Positions 17,455 through 25,479 of a DNA stretch of 64,000 nt are shown in pieces. Position 1 is the first letter of the stretch. Each line of letters begins with the position of its first letter. Location of the stretch: the NCBI GenBank assembly GCA_964533215.1, contig CAZHLJ010000004.1, forward strand, positions 1 through 64,000. Reading direction: 5' to 3'. Made by a program: the position numbers and the translations under genes. The notes beneath the pieces were generated by a model that did no database searches, was not told the origin of the DNA, and saw nothing but the letters and a program-made list of their open reading frames with translations. The stretch comes from Bact-08 sp964533215. GTDB lineage: Bacteria > Bacteroidota > Bacteroidia > Bacteroidales > UBA932.

Positions 17455-19512
17455 ATGAAAAATATATACCTTACAATACTTGCGGTTATAATCACAAGTG
17501 GATTATATGCACAAAGTAATTTGAAATTAATACCTGAGAAGCCACATCCTGGTGATATAGTGAAATTTTCATACACTCCTCCGCAAGAATTTGCCGGTGA
17601 AAAAGCTCCCTTGCAATGTACCATTTATAAAATGGGAAACTATGACGACTTCTACGGAGTGTTGAGCCATCTGGGAAAACCTGTAGAGATGGTAATTAAA
17701 AAAAGCGGTAATGTATATGCAGGAGAACTGACCACTGAAGAGAGTGTTTGCGGGCTTGTTTTTCGTTTTACATGGGGAGATTATAAAATTGACAGAAATG
17801 GTGTCTGTACATCCGGGAGGATAGATAACAATAACGGATATTTCGTCCCTTTTTACACAGCGGAAAACAAACCATGTCCCACTGCATATGCAAGGATGGG
17901 AAAGCATTTGTCTGATTCGTTCTTCAATAAATGGCAATCTATAAACCCCTCTTTGGCACGTGAATATTATCTTAAGGAGATGGAATACTATCCTGAAAAA
18001 AGCTCTGCTATTGCCGTTGATATTTATCGGACCTACAATCCAAAAAGTGATTCTGTTGAAATTAAAAAATTAGTTGTAAGGCAATTAGAAAGGATATTTA
18101 AAGATAAACCAACCACCGATGCCGATTATCTGGCTTGCAATACTTTTTTTTATGCGATGGGGTTAAAGAGAACAGCATCCTATTTTCAGGAATATGCTAA
18201 ACAAAACAATATTGAAGGATATTTCAGGGCATCAAATTTATTTGAAAAGACAATTACCGAAACAAATTTAACTAAGAAGAAGATTCTTCTCGACTCATCA
18301 ATTGTCAGCTTTAAAAATATGGATTTTTACATGAGGTACAATGCAGCAATGGCAGGCGGCTTCTTAACAACATTAATAGAAAATTATCTCGTAACAGCAT
18401 ATAAGACTGGAGATAAAAAGACATTCGATGAGGCTCTTAATTATATTCAAAAGGAGATAAACTGTGGCTTTGAAAAATTTTTCCCATACATGGAATTAGT
18501 AAACGCCGATGTGGAGATAAAAAACTATAGTTCAGCGCTTGATTACTGCAATACCATCTATTCAATTTACAGACAAAAATTAAATATACTTAGAAATAAC
18601 CCTGCCAGCTTCAATCCGGCCGATAAGAGCGAGGCCTATTTTACCAAGCAGGAGATGAAGTTTAATCTGCTGAGGGAGATGATTCAGCTGGCTAAAACAC
18701 AAGCAGTAATTTATTCACAAAACGGAGAGTGTAAGAATGCACTGTCAAAATTAAATGAATGTCGCAATTATGTTACCTTTCCCGAGGCACAGGAAATGGG
18801 ATTTACTGAGAAATCCATGGAAATTGATTTAATGTCCACTATTGCAGCTGTTGTACCCAAATGCTTGCCATTAGACGAAGCCCTCAAATCGATGGAGAAA
18901 ATTATTAGTAATGGGCAGTATAATGAAAATATTGTTGAAATCCTAAAAGAGCTGTATGTAAAGAAAAACGGTAACGACAATGGATTTACCGCATATATGA
19001 CGGAGTTGAAGAAAACTGACAATCCTGAAATTACAAAAAAACTGGAGGAAATGAAAACCAACGAAACAGCCCCGGATTTTTCTTTAGTGAATATGGATGG
19101 AAAAGCAGTAAGACTTTCTGATTTAAAAGGGAAAACCGTGATTCTAGATTTTTGGGCAACATGGTGCGGACCTTGCCGTGCAAGCTTTCCTGCCATGCAA
19201 CAATTAGTAGATTATTATAAATCCAACCCCGATATTGTTTTTCTTTTCATTGATACATTTGAAGGTAACACCGGAGGAACCACTGTGGATAAAATGAAGT
19301 CTGGAGCGAAAAAAATTATGGAAGAAAAAAATTACTCCTTCCATGTTGTCTTTGATTCAGGTGATACGGTAGCTTCAAAATACAAAGTAAATAGCATTCC
19401 TGCCAAATTTGTAATAGACAAAAATGGAATTATACGCTACAGAGCAGTTGGCAGTGGCATTTATAGCAATTTAATTGATGAAATGGTGGCTATGATTAAG
19501 GAGGTACAGTAG
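17455..19512 (+). CDS. Large exported thioredoxin-fold (TlpA-like) protein
   Basis: 685 residues with an N-terminal signal peptide (about 1-19, ending LYAQ). The first ~110 residues form a beta-rich domain without a family I recognise (PHPGDIVKFSYTPP). About 140-520 is helical. A TlpA/AhpC-type thioredoxin domain occupies ~535-680, with APDFSLVNMDGK, the redox-active WCGPC (Cys571, Cys574) and the cis-proline segment VNSIPAKFVID. A reductant of disulfides or thioethers in the periplasm is the family role. Position 48 bp after SusD places it in the SusCD transcription unit. Confidence 0.85.
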   Translation: MKNIYLTILAVIITSGLYAQSNLKLIPEKPHPGDIVKFSYTPPQEFAGEKAPLQCTIYKMGNYDDFYGVLSHLGKPVEMVIKKSGNVYAGELTTEESVCGLVFRFTWGDYKIDRNGVCTSGRIDNNNGYFVPFYTAENKPCPTAYARMGKHLSDSFFNKWQSINPSLAREYYLKEMEYYPEKSSAIAVDIYRTYNPKSDSVEIKKLVVRQLERIFKDKPTTDADYLACNTFFYAMGLKRTASYFQEYAKQNNIEGYFRASNLFEKTITETNLTKKKILLDSSIVSFKNMDFYMRYNAAMAGGFLTTLIENYLVTAYKTGDKKTFDEALNYIQKEINCGFEKFFPYMELVNADVEIKNYSSALDYCNTIYSIYRQKLNILRNNPASFNPADKSEAYFTKQEMKFNLLREMIQLAKTQAVIYSQNGECKNALSKLNECRNYVTFPEAQEMGFTEKSMEIDLMSTIAAVVPKCLPLDEALKSMEKIISNGQYNENIVEILKELYVKKNGNDNGFTAYMTELKKTDNPEITKKLEEMKTNETAPDFSLVNMDGKAVRLSDLKGKTVILDFWATWCGPCRASFPAMQQLVDYYKSNPDIVFLFIDTFEGNTGGTTVDKMKSGAKKIMEEKNYSFHVVFDSGDTVASKYKVNSIPAKFVIDKNGIIRYRAVGSGIYSNLIDEMVAMIKEVQ

Positions 19513-19523
19513 ATGAGGCAAAA

Positions 19524-19551
19524 TCTGTTAAGGCTGGGGTTTCTTAACAGA
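19524..19551. terminator. Hairpin after the thioredoxin gene
   Basis: TCTGTTAAG (19524-19532) and CTTAACAGA (19543-19551), a perfect 9-bp stem with a 10-nt loop. A second smaller stem TTGTGAA/TTCACAA (19587-19593/19600-19606) lies nearer to the convergent ATPase gene. No strong T-run follows either, so termination efficiency is uncertain. Confidence 0.5.
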
Positions 19552-19647
19552 CAACACTTTACTAAATTAATGGGCTCAATTTTGAATTGTGAAAATTAAT
19601 TCACAAATAAATTTAAAAAAAATGCAGCAAATTCGCGAGTATTATAA

Positions 19648-20838
19648 TTAAAAAAGTTTAGCGGGGTTAGTACCCAAGAATATTGCAGCATCCACTCCTC
19701 CTTTGCCCACAACAATTGAGCTGTGCGGATTAAAACGCTCTCTGAATTCGGCAAGGCCTTTATTGGTTGTATCGAAATTACTCTTTACCTCAATGGCAAC
19801 AATCTTATTATCCTTTTTGATTACATAGTCCACTTCAAAAACGCCCTCTCGCCAGTAGTAAACCTCATAATTCCCTGTCAGTGCCGAGCTGACGATATGA
19901 GATCCAACAGCAGACTCAAAAAAGTGCCCCCAAACTTTTGGGTCACGCAGAGCTTCATTATATGAATATCCGGAATAGACACTTCTCAGGGCGCTATTGA
20001 AGACTTGAAACTTTGGAATACTTGCCCTGCGGCGTGAGTTATCTATCGAGAATTTTTGAATTCCGGCAAGCAGTCCGCTATCTTTCAGTGCATTCAGGTA
20101 GCTTGACAAAGTAGTGGTATTGCCGGCATCCTGCAACGAGCCGACAATCTTTGTAAGAGAGATAATCTGACCCGAATAGGCTGCTCCAAGTTCGAATGTC
20201 TGTCTGAGCAGAGCAGGCTTGGCAATGGTTGTATCGAAAAGAATATCCTTGTTGATTGTGGCATCTATGATAGAATCCTTAATATACTGATTCCACCTGT
20301 CCGAATCTTTTATCAACGACACGGCCCCCGGATAACCACCATAATAGATATATTCATCCAGCGATACCCCAAATGCATCCTGCATCTCAGAGTAGCTCCA
20401 ATGGCTCATCTTGATTGTCTCGTATCTTCCGGCAAGTGAATCTGCAAGACCTTTTTGCAACATCACTCGTGAAGAACCCAAAAGAATCACTTTCAGGTTG
20501 ATGTCATTGAAAGTATCATCGTCCCACTCTTTCTTTACCACTTCACTCCACCCTTTGAGCTTTTGAATCTCGTCGATAACCAATATCAACTCATTTATGC
20601 CTTCAACTTTCATCTGAGCCCGAGCAGTTGCCCAACAGTCACTAATCCACGAGTTTTGAGTCGCAGGTACATTATCGGCAGTAAAACTAAGGAATGGAAT
20701 TTCTCCCTCAATTGTCTTCAGTGCCTGCTTAACAACTGTGGTCTTGCCAATCTGCCTGGGACCCATTACCACTTGCATAAACTTTCTAGGCTCAGCAAGC
20801 CTGTCTACAATAGTCTGATACTGTGTTCTTTTATACAT
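19648..20838 (-). CDS. AAA_14/DUF4143-type ATP-binding protein
   Basis: 396 residues. The N-terminal P-loop domain has Walker A GPRQIGKTT (about residues 27-35) and Walker B LVIDEIQK (~86-93), and the C-terminal half matches DUF4143 (VYYWREGVFEVDYVIKKDNKIVAIEVKS, a restriction-endonuclease-like fold with D and ExK residues). Such proteins are widespread, often accessory, and have no settled function; DNA binding and toxin-like roles have been proposed. The gene is opposite to its neighbours and splits two thioredoxin-type genes, which suggests insertion. Its promoter is covered by three operator-like repeats. Confidence 0.9.
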   Translation of the reverse strand: MYKRTQYQTIVDRLAEPRKFMQVVMGPRQIGKTTVVKQALKTIEGEIPFLSFTADNVPATQNSWISDCWATARAQMKVEGINELILVIDEIQKLKGWSEVVKKEWDDDTFNDINLKVILLGSSRVMLQKGLADSLAGRYETIKMSHWSYSEMQDAFGVSLDEYIYYGGYPGAVSLIKDSDRWNQYIKDSIIDATINKDILFDTTIAKPALLRQTFELGAAYSGQIISLTKIVGSLQDAGNTTTLSSYLNALKDSGLLAGIQKFSIDNSRRRASIPKFQVFNSALRSVYSGYSYNEALRDPKVWGHFFESAVGSHIVSSALTGNYEVYYWREGVFEVDYVIKKDNKIVAIEVKSNFDTTNKGLAEFRERFNPHSSIVVGKGGVDAAIFLGTNPAKLF

Positions 20839-20907
20839 TACTCAATGATTGATATTATTTTACTCAATGCGTTGAGCAAAATTACTCAATGAGTTTGAAT
20901 TTGCAAA
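20836..20907 (-). promoter_or_regulatory. Promoter with three 22-bp-spaced operator repeats for the DUF4143 ATPase
   Basis: TTACTCAATG occurs at 20838-20847, 20860-20869 and 20882-20891, exactly 22 bp apart. Each copy continues into a small palindrome (for example CTCAATGCGTTGAG in the middle copy). On the minus strand TAATTTTG (20884-20877) fits TAnnTTTG and TTTG at 20907-20904 is 19 nt upstream. The repeats therefore cover the -7 element, the start site and the start codon (20838-20836), ideal for autorepression. Confidence 0.7.
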
Positions 20908-21057
20908 ATAAACCTCATATATACCAAAGTCATATTAGTGAACTACTATATTCACACGATTTGCTTCCTCATGTAAATCTCATGCAAAGTTTCAATAGGG
21001 TAAAACGATAGTTAAATGTATATTTATATATACCAAAATCATTTAACAAATCTAAAA

Positions 21058-22185
21058 ATGAAAAAAATTATCTTAGCAATAATGCTGATGGCTCCTGTCG
21101 CATTACTGGCACAAAAAGGAGAATACACAATTAAAGGAGAGATCGGCAAACTGAATGCCCCGGCTAAAGCGTACCTGACATACCGTACTGCAGCGGATTA
21201 CTTCGTAGACTCAGCCTCAATAAAAAACGGGCAATTTGAATTTAAAGGAACTGTTGATGGACTTGTAAAGGCTGTTTTGGTTATTAACAACGAGGGTACA
21301 GGTATACGTTCGAAGACATCTGAACAGTTGAATATGTATATCGAGCCCGCTGTAATAAAGATTGTCAGTGCAGATATTCTTTCAAACTCAAAGATTTTAG
21401 GATCAAAGATTAATGAGGACAATGAGAAGTTCAAATTGGCAATGAAACCTTCCGATTTGAAAATGAAGGCTTTCATGGATGAATACAATGCCCTCCCACC
21501 GGAGAAACAGAAGGATGAGGCTGTAAGAGCTCCTCTTAATATCAGATATGAAGCAATCAACAAAGAGAAGGAAGCTGCAACATTGGATTTCATCAAAGCT
21601 AACCCTGAGAGCTTAATCAGCCTCGATGCCCTGAAGTCTTACGGAGGTTCTATTCCTGAATATTCTACAGTAGCCCCTTTGTTCAACTCACTATCAGCAA
21701 ATGTGAAGAACACTCCATCCGGCAAAGAGTATGCTGCAAGTCTGGAGATTCTGAAGGCAACTCAAGTAGGAGCAATCGCACCCGACTTTACACAAAACGA
21801 TCCTGATGGAAAACCTGTAAAATTATCAGATTTCAGAGGTAAATATGTACTGGTAGACTTCTGGGCATCATGGTGCGGACCTTGCCGCGCAGAGAACCCG
21901 AATGTTGTAAAGGCTTACAACACATATAAAGATAAAGGATTCACTGTACTAGGTGTCTCTTTGGATGACGAGAAGGGCAAACAGAAATGGCTGAATGCTA
22001 TTCAGAAAGATGGCCTGACATGGACACATGTTTCTGATCTAAAGTACTGGAATAATGAAGTTTCCAAATTGTATGGCATTAGATCCATTCCTCAGAATGT
22101 TCTTATTGACCCAAATGGCAAAATCATTGCAAAAAATCTGAGAGGCAAAGCATTGGAGGATAAACTAGCGGAGATACTTAAATAG
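21058..22185 (+). CDS. DUF4369-TlpA thiol-disulfide oxidoreductase
   Basis: 375 residues from the ATG at 21058, which begins the signal peptide MKKIILAIMLMAPVALLAQ; the extension to 21016 is rejected. DUF4369 domain ~21-115 (YTIKGEIGKLNAPAKAYL), helical linker to ~235, then a TlpA/AhpC thioredoxin domain with APDFTQNDPDGKPVKLSDFRGK and WCGPC (Cys273, Cys276), cis-Pro IRSIPQNVLID. It is probably a periplasmic reductase anchored or released after signal cleavage. A terminator follows. Confidence 0.92.
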   Translation: MKKIILAIMLMAPVALLAQKGEYTIKGEIGKLNAPAKAYLTYRTAADYFVDSASIKNGQFEFKGTVDGLVKAVLVINNEGTGIRSKTSEQLNMYIEPAVIKIVSADILSNSKILGSKINEDNEKFKLAMKPSDLKMKAFMDEYNALPPEKQKDEAVRAPLNIRYEAINKEKEAATLDFIKANPESLISLDALKSYGGSIPEYSTVAPLFNSLSANVKNTPSGKEYAASLEILKATQVGAIAPDFTQNDPDGKPVKLSDFRGKYVLVDFWASWCGPCRAENPNVVKAYNTYKDKGFTVLGVSLDDEKGKQKWLNAIQKDGLTWTHVSDLKYWNNEVSKLYGIRSIPQNVLIDPNGKIIAKNLRGKALEDKLAEILK

Positions 22186-22225
22186 CACATTTCAACGATC
22201 TCCCTTAACAGTACAATTCGAACAA

Positions 22226-22261
22226 GAGCCCTAGCTGACTGTCAGTCTGTTAGGGCTTTTA
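22226..22261 (+). terminator. Rho-independent terminator
   Basis: AGCCCTA (22227-22233) and TAGGGCT (22251-22257) followed by TTTTATTTT. It ends the DUF4369-TlpA transcript. Confidence 0.75.
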
Positions 22262-22385
22262 TTTTAGATTTCCCCGGAATATCATTGCATATATATAATA
22301 GGAATAAAATTATATCAACATAAGGTATGTGTGTTATTTATACATATATTTACGAACAATTTTCAAAAATTTTTAATCCTATTTT

Positions 22386-23624
22386 ATGAAAAAAACACTC
22401 TTACTCTTATTTATATTTTCAAGCTTTATTATCAGTGCAGCTGCCCAAGGTTTTGATGCACTGAGCAATCCTAAGATATTGGTAAAAATTGTACATCCTC
22501 CGGGATTAGGTCTGAAAGTCAACAAGGTTATTTTCAACCCGGCTACCGGAAATAACGCTGATCAGATAATCGATGTTTTGATAAGTGATTTTGTAAACAA
22601 TGGAGTTGAAGTGATTGACAGAGACAATCTGCGCACAATACTTTCAGAACACGACTTAAACCTCTCTGGATATGTTGATAAGAACAGCGCTGTCTCAATA
22701 GGAAAACTGATTGGCCCTTCTGCCATGATCAGCGTCAAGATTCTGAGATGTCAGACAGAAAAGAAAGAGAATCTATATGTAGACGAGAAGAAATATGACT
22801 CAAAAACTAAAACAAACAAAATAGTAAGAGCATTCCTTGCCAGAACAACTGTTTTCTTGAAAGTCTCAATACAAACCACAGATTTAACAACCGGCAGGAT
22901 ATTCACGGCACAAGTGCTGGAATACTCACCTATGTTGGAAAATAAGTCCTACAGCGGAAAACCTGAAACACCTTCCGAAATAAATGTTCAGGAGACAGCT
23001 TTCAAGTATCTGGCTTCTGATGTGCATAAAATGTTTTTCTCATGGGACGAAGCCACAGACCTTTACTTTATGGATGATAAGGACGGCGGTCTTAAAGATG
23101 CCTTTAGAGCCCTCAAAGCCGGTGACATCAGACAAGCATTCGAACTTTCTGAAAGAAACCTTGAATTCTGCAAAAAATCTCCGGAGATTAAAGATAAAAT
23201 TCTGGCACATGCATATTACAATCTGGGCATGATGTATTTTATCCAAAATGACTATGATAAAGCGTTGGACAACTTCATTATCTCGCAGAAAATACGTCCC
23301 GGGGGTATTGTCGTAGAGTCTATAAATGAGTGCAACCGGGCAAAAGGGCTGGCTCTTTTAATGCAGAAGGTAGATGATAATGCGGCAATAGAAATCGAAA
23401 AGAGTAATAATCAGTCAAGACAAGCCGAACAATCTCAAATTGACAATACTCTGACCAATAATGATATTATCTCACTAACCAAGAAAAAATTGCCTACCAG
23501 TCTGATTCTCCAGAAAATAAAGACATCTCCAGGTAAATTCGACACCTCCACCAATGCGCTGATTGAGCTGACAAATGCAGGTGTCGCTGAGAGTGTGATT
23601 CTGTTGATGATGGAAAAGAAATAG
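22386..23624 (+). CDS. CsgG-domain protein with TPR-like repeats
   Basis: 412 residues with a signal peptide (1-20, ending SAAAQ). Residues ~30-215 resemble the CsgG/curli-assembly fold (ILVKIVHPPG, VIDRDNLRTILSEHDLNLSGYVDKNSAVSIGKLIGPSAMISVKI is the characteristic run, read here in parts). Residues ~240-320 have TPR-type helices (AHAYYNLGMMYFIQNDYDKAL). A Gln/Asn-rich linker and a short C-terminal helical domain follow. Related Bacteroidota proteins are annotated as penicillin-binding-protein activator LpoB-like or curli transport factors. No curli subunit genes are near, so the job is unknown. Confidence 0.75.
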   Translation: MKKTLLLLFIFSSFIISAAAQGFDALSNPKILVKIVHPPGLGLKVNKVIFNPATGNNADQIIDVLISDFVNNGVEVIDRDNLRTILSEHDLNLSGYVDKNSAVSIGKLIGPSAMISVKILRCQTEKKENLYVDEKKYDSKTKTNKIVRAFLARTTVFLKVSIQTTDLTTGRIFTAQVLEYSPMLENKSYSGKPETPSEINVQETAFKYLASDVHKMFFSWDEATDLYFMDDKDGGLKDAFRALKAGDIRQAFELSERNLEFCKKSPEIKDKILAHAYYNLGMMYFIQNDYDKALDNFIISQKIRPGGIVVESINECNRAKGLALLMQKVDDNAAIEIEKSNNQSRQAEQSQIDNTLTNNDIISLTKKKLPTSLILQKIKTSPGKFDTSTNALIELTNAGVAESVILLMMEKK

Positions 23625-23763
23625 TCTAACTGCCTTTCGTCTCTTCTACATGCATTTTTGGCACATTATTAGGAGCAACCATTCGCAGTTTTATTTTTAC
23701 CCATTACACTAAACTTATTCAAGTATTTTTAGTCTAATTATCATTAATTTATTAAAAATTTTT

Positions 23764-24894
23764 ATGAAATCCTTTTACAAACTTTTTGCTTTTATAGCAA
23801 TATTATCAGCTTCCTCTTTCGGAAGTACATTATCTGCTCAGCCAAACCAGGCGACACTTAACATGGGAGATAAAGCTCCTGAACTTAATGTCAACTGGAT
23901 CAAAGGAACTCCTGTAAAGAGTTTTGACAACAACATGATCTATGTTGTTGAATTCTGGGCAACTTGGTGCGGCCCATGCAAATCTGCTATGCCTCACCTT
24001 TCCGAGCTTGCAAAACAGTACGCCGGCAAAGTGACCTTTATTGGAGTGAACGTATGGGAAAGAGGTGCTGAAGATAAGCCATATGATTCAGTTCTGCCTG
24101 AGGTTAAACAATTTGTTGAGTCAATGGGAGAGAAAATGGGATACAATGTAGCAATGGACAACAATGACAGATTCATGGCCAACAACTGGATGAAAGCTGC
24201 CGGTCAGGGTGCTATTCCGGCTTCATTCCTGATAAAAGAGGGCAAGATCCAATGGATAGGTCACCCTATGGAGCTGGATAAAATCATCGAAGGTGTTATA
24301 GCCGGAACATTCAACCTTAATGAATACAAGGCCTCCCTTGATAAGAAAAAGGCCGAAGAGGCTGCTTTGATGGCTGCCTTCAATGAGATGTCCAATAAAG
24401 TTGCCAAGTCTGTAGAACAGAAAGAGTATGATGCTGCTATATCTACTATTGACAATGCCTTAACCACTTTGCCTGCCAATCTTAAAGGCAGGGCTCTTGC
24501 TCTCAAATTCAACACACTGATCTCATATAATCCGGAAAAAGCAATCGCATTCTGTACAGAGTGGAAAAAAGAGGACCCAAATGCAGTATTCAATATCATA
24601 AACATGATTGTTTCCAAGGATGGTTATCCTGTAGAAGCATACCAGATGGCTGTGAACGACCTCAATGCTTTAAAAAGTGATTCAAGGTTGAATAATGCCA
24701 ATGGACAGGTGAGTATCAATATGACAATGGCTGAATGCTATTTCAAGATGAAGGATAAGGAGAATGCCGTACGTTCAGCCCAGTCAGCAATTGAGACCGC
24801 AGAAAAGGCTATTGCAAACCAGGATAAAAGTGCCGGTTTCGATCAGAAGGGCATAGAGCAAATGAAGGCTTCACTTGAGAAATACAAGAAATAG
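23764..24894 (+). CDS. TlpA-like thioredoxin with helical C-terminal extension
   Basis: 376 residues. Signal peptide 1-25 (ending LSAQ). Thioredoxin domain ~33-175 with VVEFWATWCGPCKSAMPHL (Cys69, Cys72) and the cis-Pro stretch GAIPASFLIKEGKIQWIG. From ~185 to 376 the protein is lysine/alanine-rich and helical, with TPR-like spacing near the end (MAECYFKMKDKENAVRSAQ). Family role: periplasmic disulfide reductase. It is the third CGPC protein within 8 kb. Confidence 0.88.
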   Translation: MKSFYKLFAFIAILSASSFGSTLSAQPNQATLNMGDKAPELNVNWIKGTPVKSFDNNMIYVVEFWATWCGPCKSAMPHLSELAKQYAGKVTFIGVNVWERGAEDKPYDSVLPEVKQFVESMGEKMGYNVAMDNNDRFMANNWMKAAGQGAIPASFLIKEGKIQWIGHPMELDKIIEGVIAGTFNLNEYKASLDKKKAEEAALMAAFNEMSNKVAKSVEQKEYDAAISTIDNALTTLPANLKGRALALKFNTLISYNPEKAIAFCTEWKKEDPNAVFNIINMIVSKDGYPVEAYQMAVNDLNALKSDSRLNNANGQVSINMTMAECYFKMKDKENAVRSAQSAIETAEKAIANQDKSAGFDQKGIEQMKASLEKYKK

Positions 24895-24914
24895 CAATAG
24901 TTTGTGCTAAGTTT

Positions 24915-25406
24915 ATGGAAACTGACTTGAACAGTATCTTCATTAAGGAGGTCGGGGCAAATGAGACGGAAATTCTGACCAAATACAGAATGGCCTATCT
25001 TACCGAGCTACAGGGTGAGCAATCACTCGAATATCAAGACAAACTTAGCCAGGAACTGAACAAGTATTTTAAAGAGGCATTGGAAGAAAATAGGTTCTTT
25101 GCATATATGGCATTACATCAAGACGAAGTCCTCAGTTTTGGTGCCATGATAATTAAGAAAATTCCGGGAGATTTCAACCAACCGTTCTACCTTGAAGGCG
25201 ATATCCTGAATATGTATACAGTACCTAATGCAAGAAGACAAGGCATATCTGCACTCATCCTTAAACAGTTGATAGCTGAAGCCCGCAGAAGGGGTATAAG
25301 CAAAATTTCTCTGCACACCACAAAGGATGGAGAGAAGCTCTACCGGAAATTCGGATTCAGCGAGCCTGTATATCCGGTTCTGGAGCTGATAACAGATATC
25401 CATTAG
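24915..25406 (+). CDS. GNAT-family N-acetyltransferase
   Basis: 163 residues with an acetyl-CoA binding motif A at about 105-125 (NMYTVPNARRQGISALILKQL) and a typical ending LYRKFGFSEPVYP. Cytosolic; the acceptor substrate is unknown. It lies 20 bp after the TlpA-like gene and is followed by a bidirectional terminator. Confidence 0.88.
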   Translation: METDLNSIFIKEVGANETEILTKYRMAYLTELQGEQSLEYQDKLSQELNKYFKEALEENRFFAYMALHQDEVLSFGAMIIKKIPGDFNQPFYLEGDILNMYTVPNARRQGISALILKQLIAEARRRGISKISLHTTKDGEKLYRKFGFSEPVYPVLELITDIH

Positions 25407-25438
25407 GAACTCCGAATTGACTGATGTCTATAAAAACA

Positions 25439-25470
25439 GAGGGCTGTCTATATTCTAGACAGCCCTCTTT
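25439..25470. terminator. Bidirectional terminator between convergent genes
   Basis: GAGGGCTGTCTA (25439-25450) and TAGACAGCCCTC (25456-25467) make a perfect 12-bp stem with a 5-nt loop, with A-rich sequence before and T-rich sequence after, so it can serve the GNAT gene (+) and the S9 peptidase gene (-). Confidence 0.85.
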
Positions 25471-25479
25471 GTTTAAGCA

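Noticed and set aside
20838..20891. CRISPR-like array
   Set aside because: The repeats are only 10 bp with 12-bp spacers and sit on a promoter; no cas genes.
22265..22385. Riboswitch or promoter before the CsgG-like gene
   Set aside because: Only AT-rich sequence with a poor TATATTTA match; no stable structure recognised.
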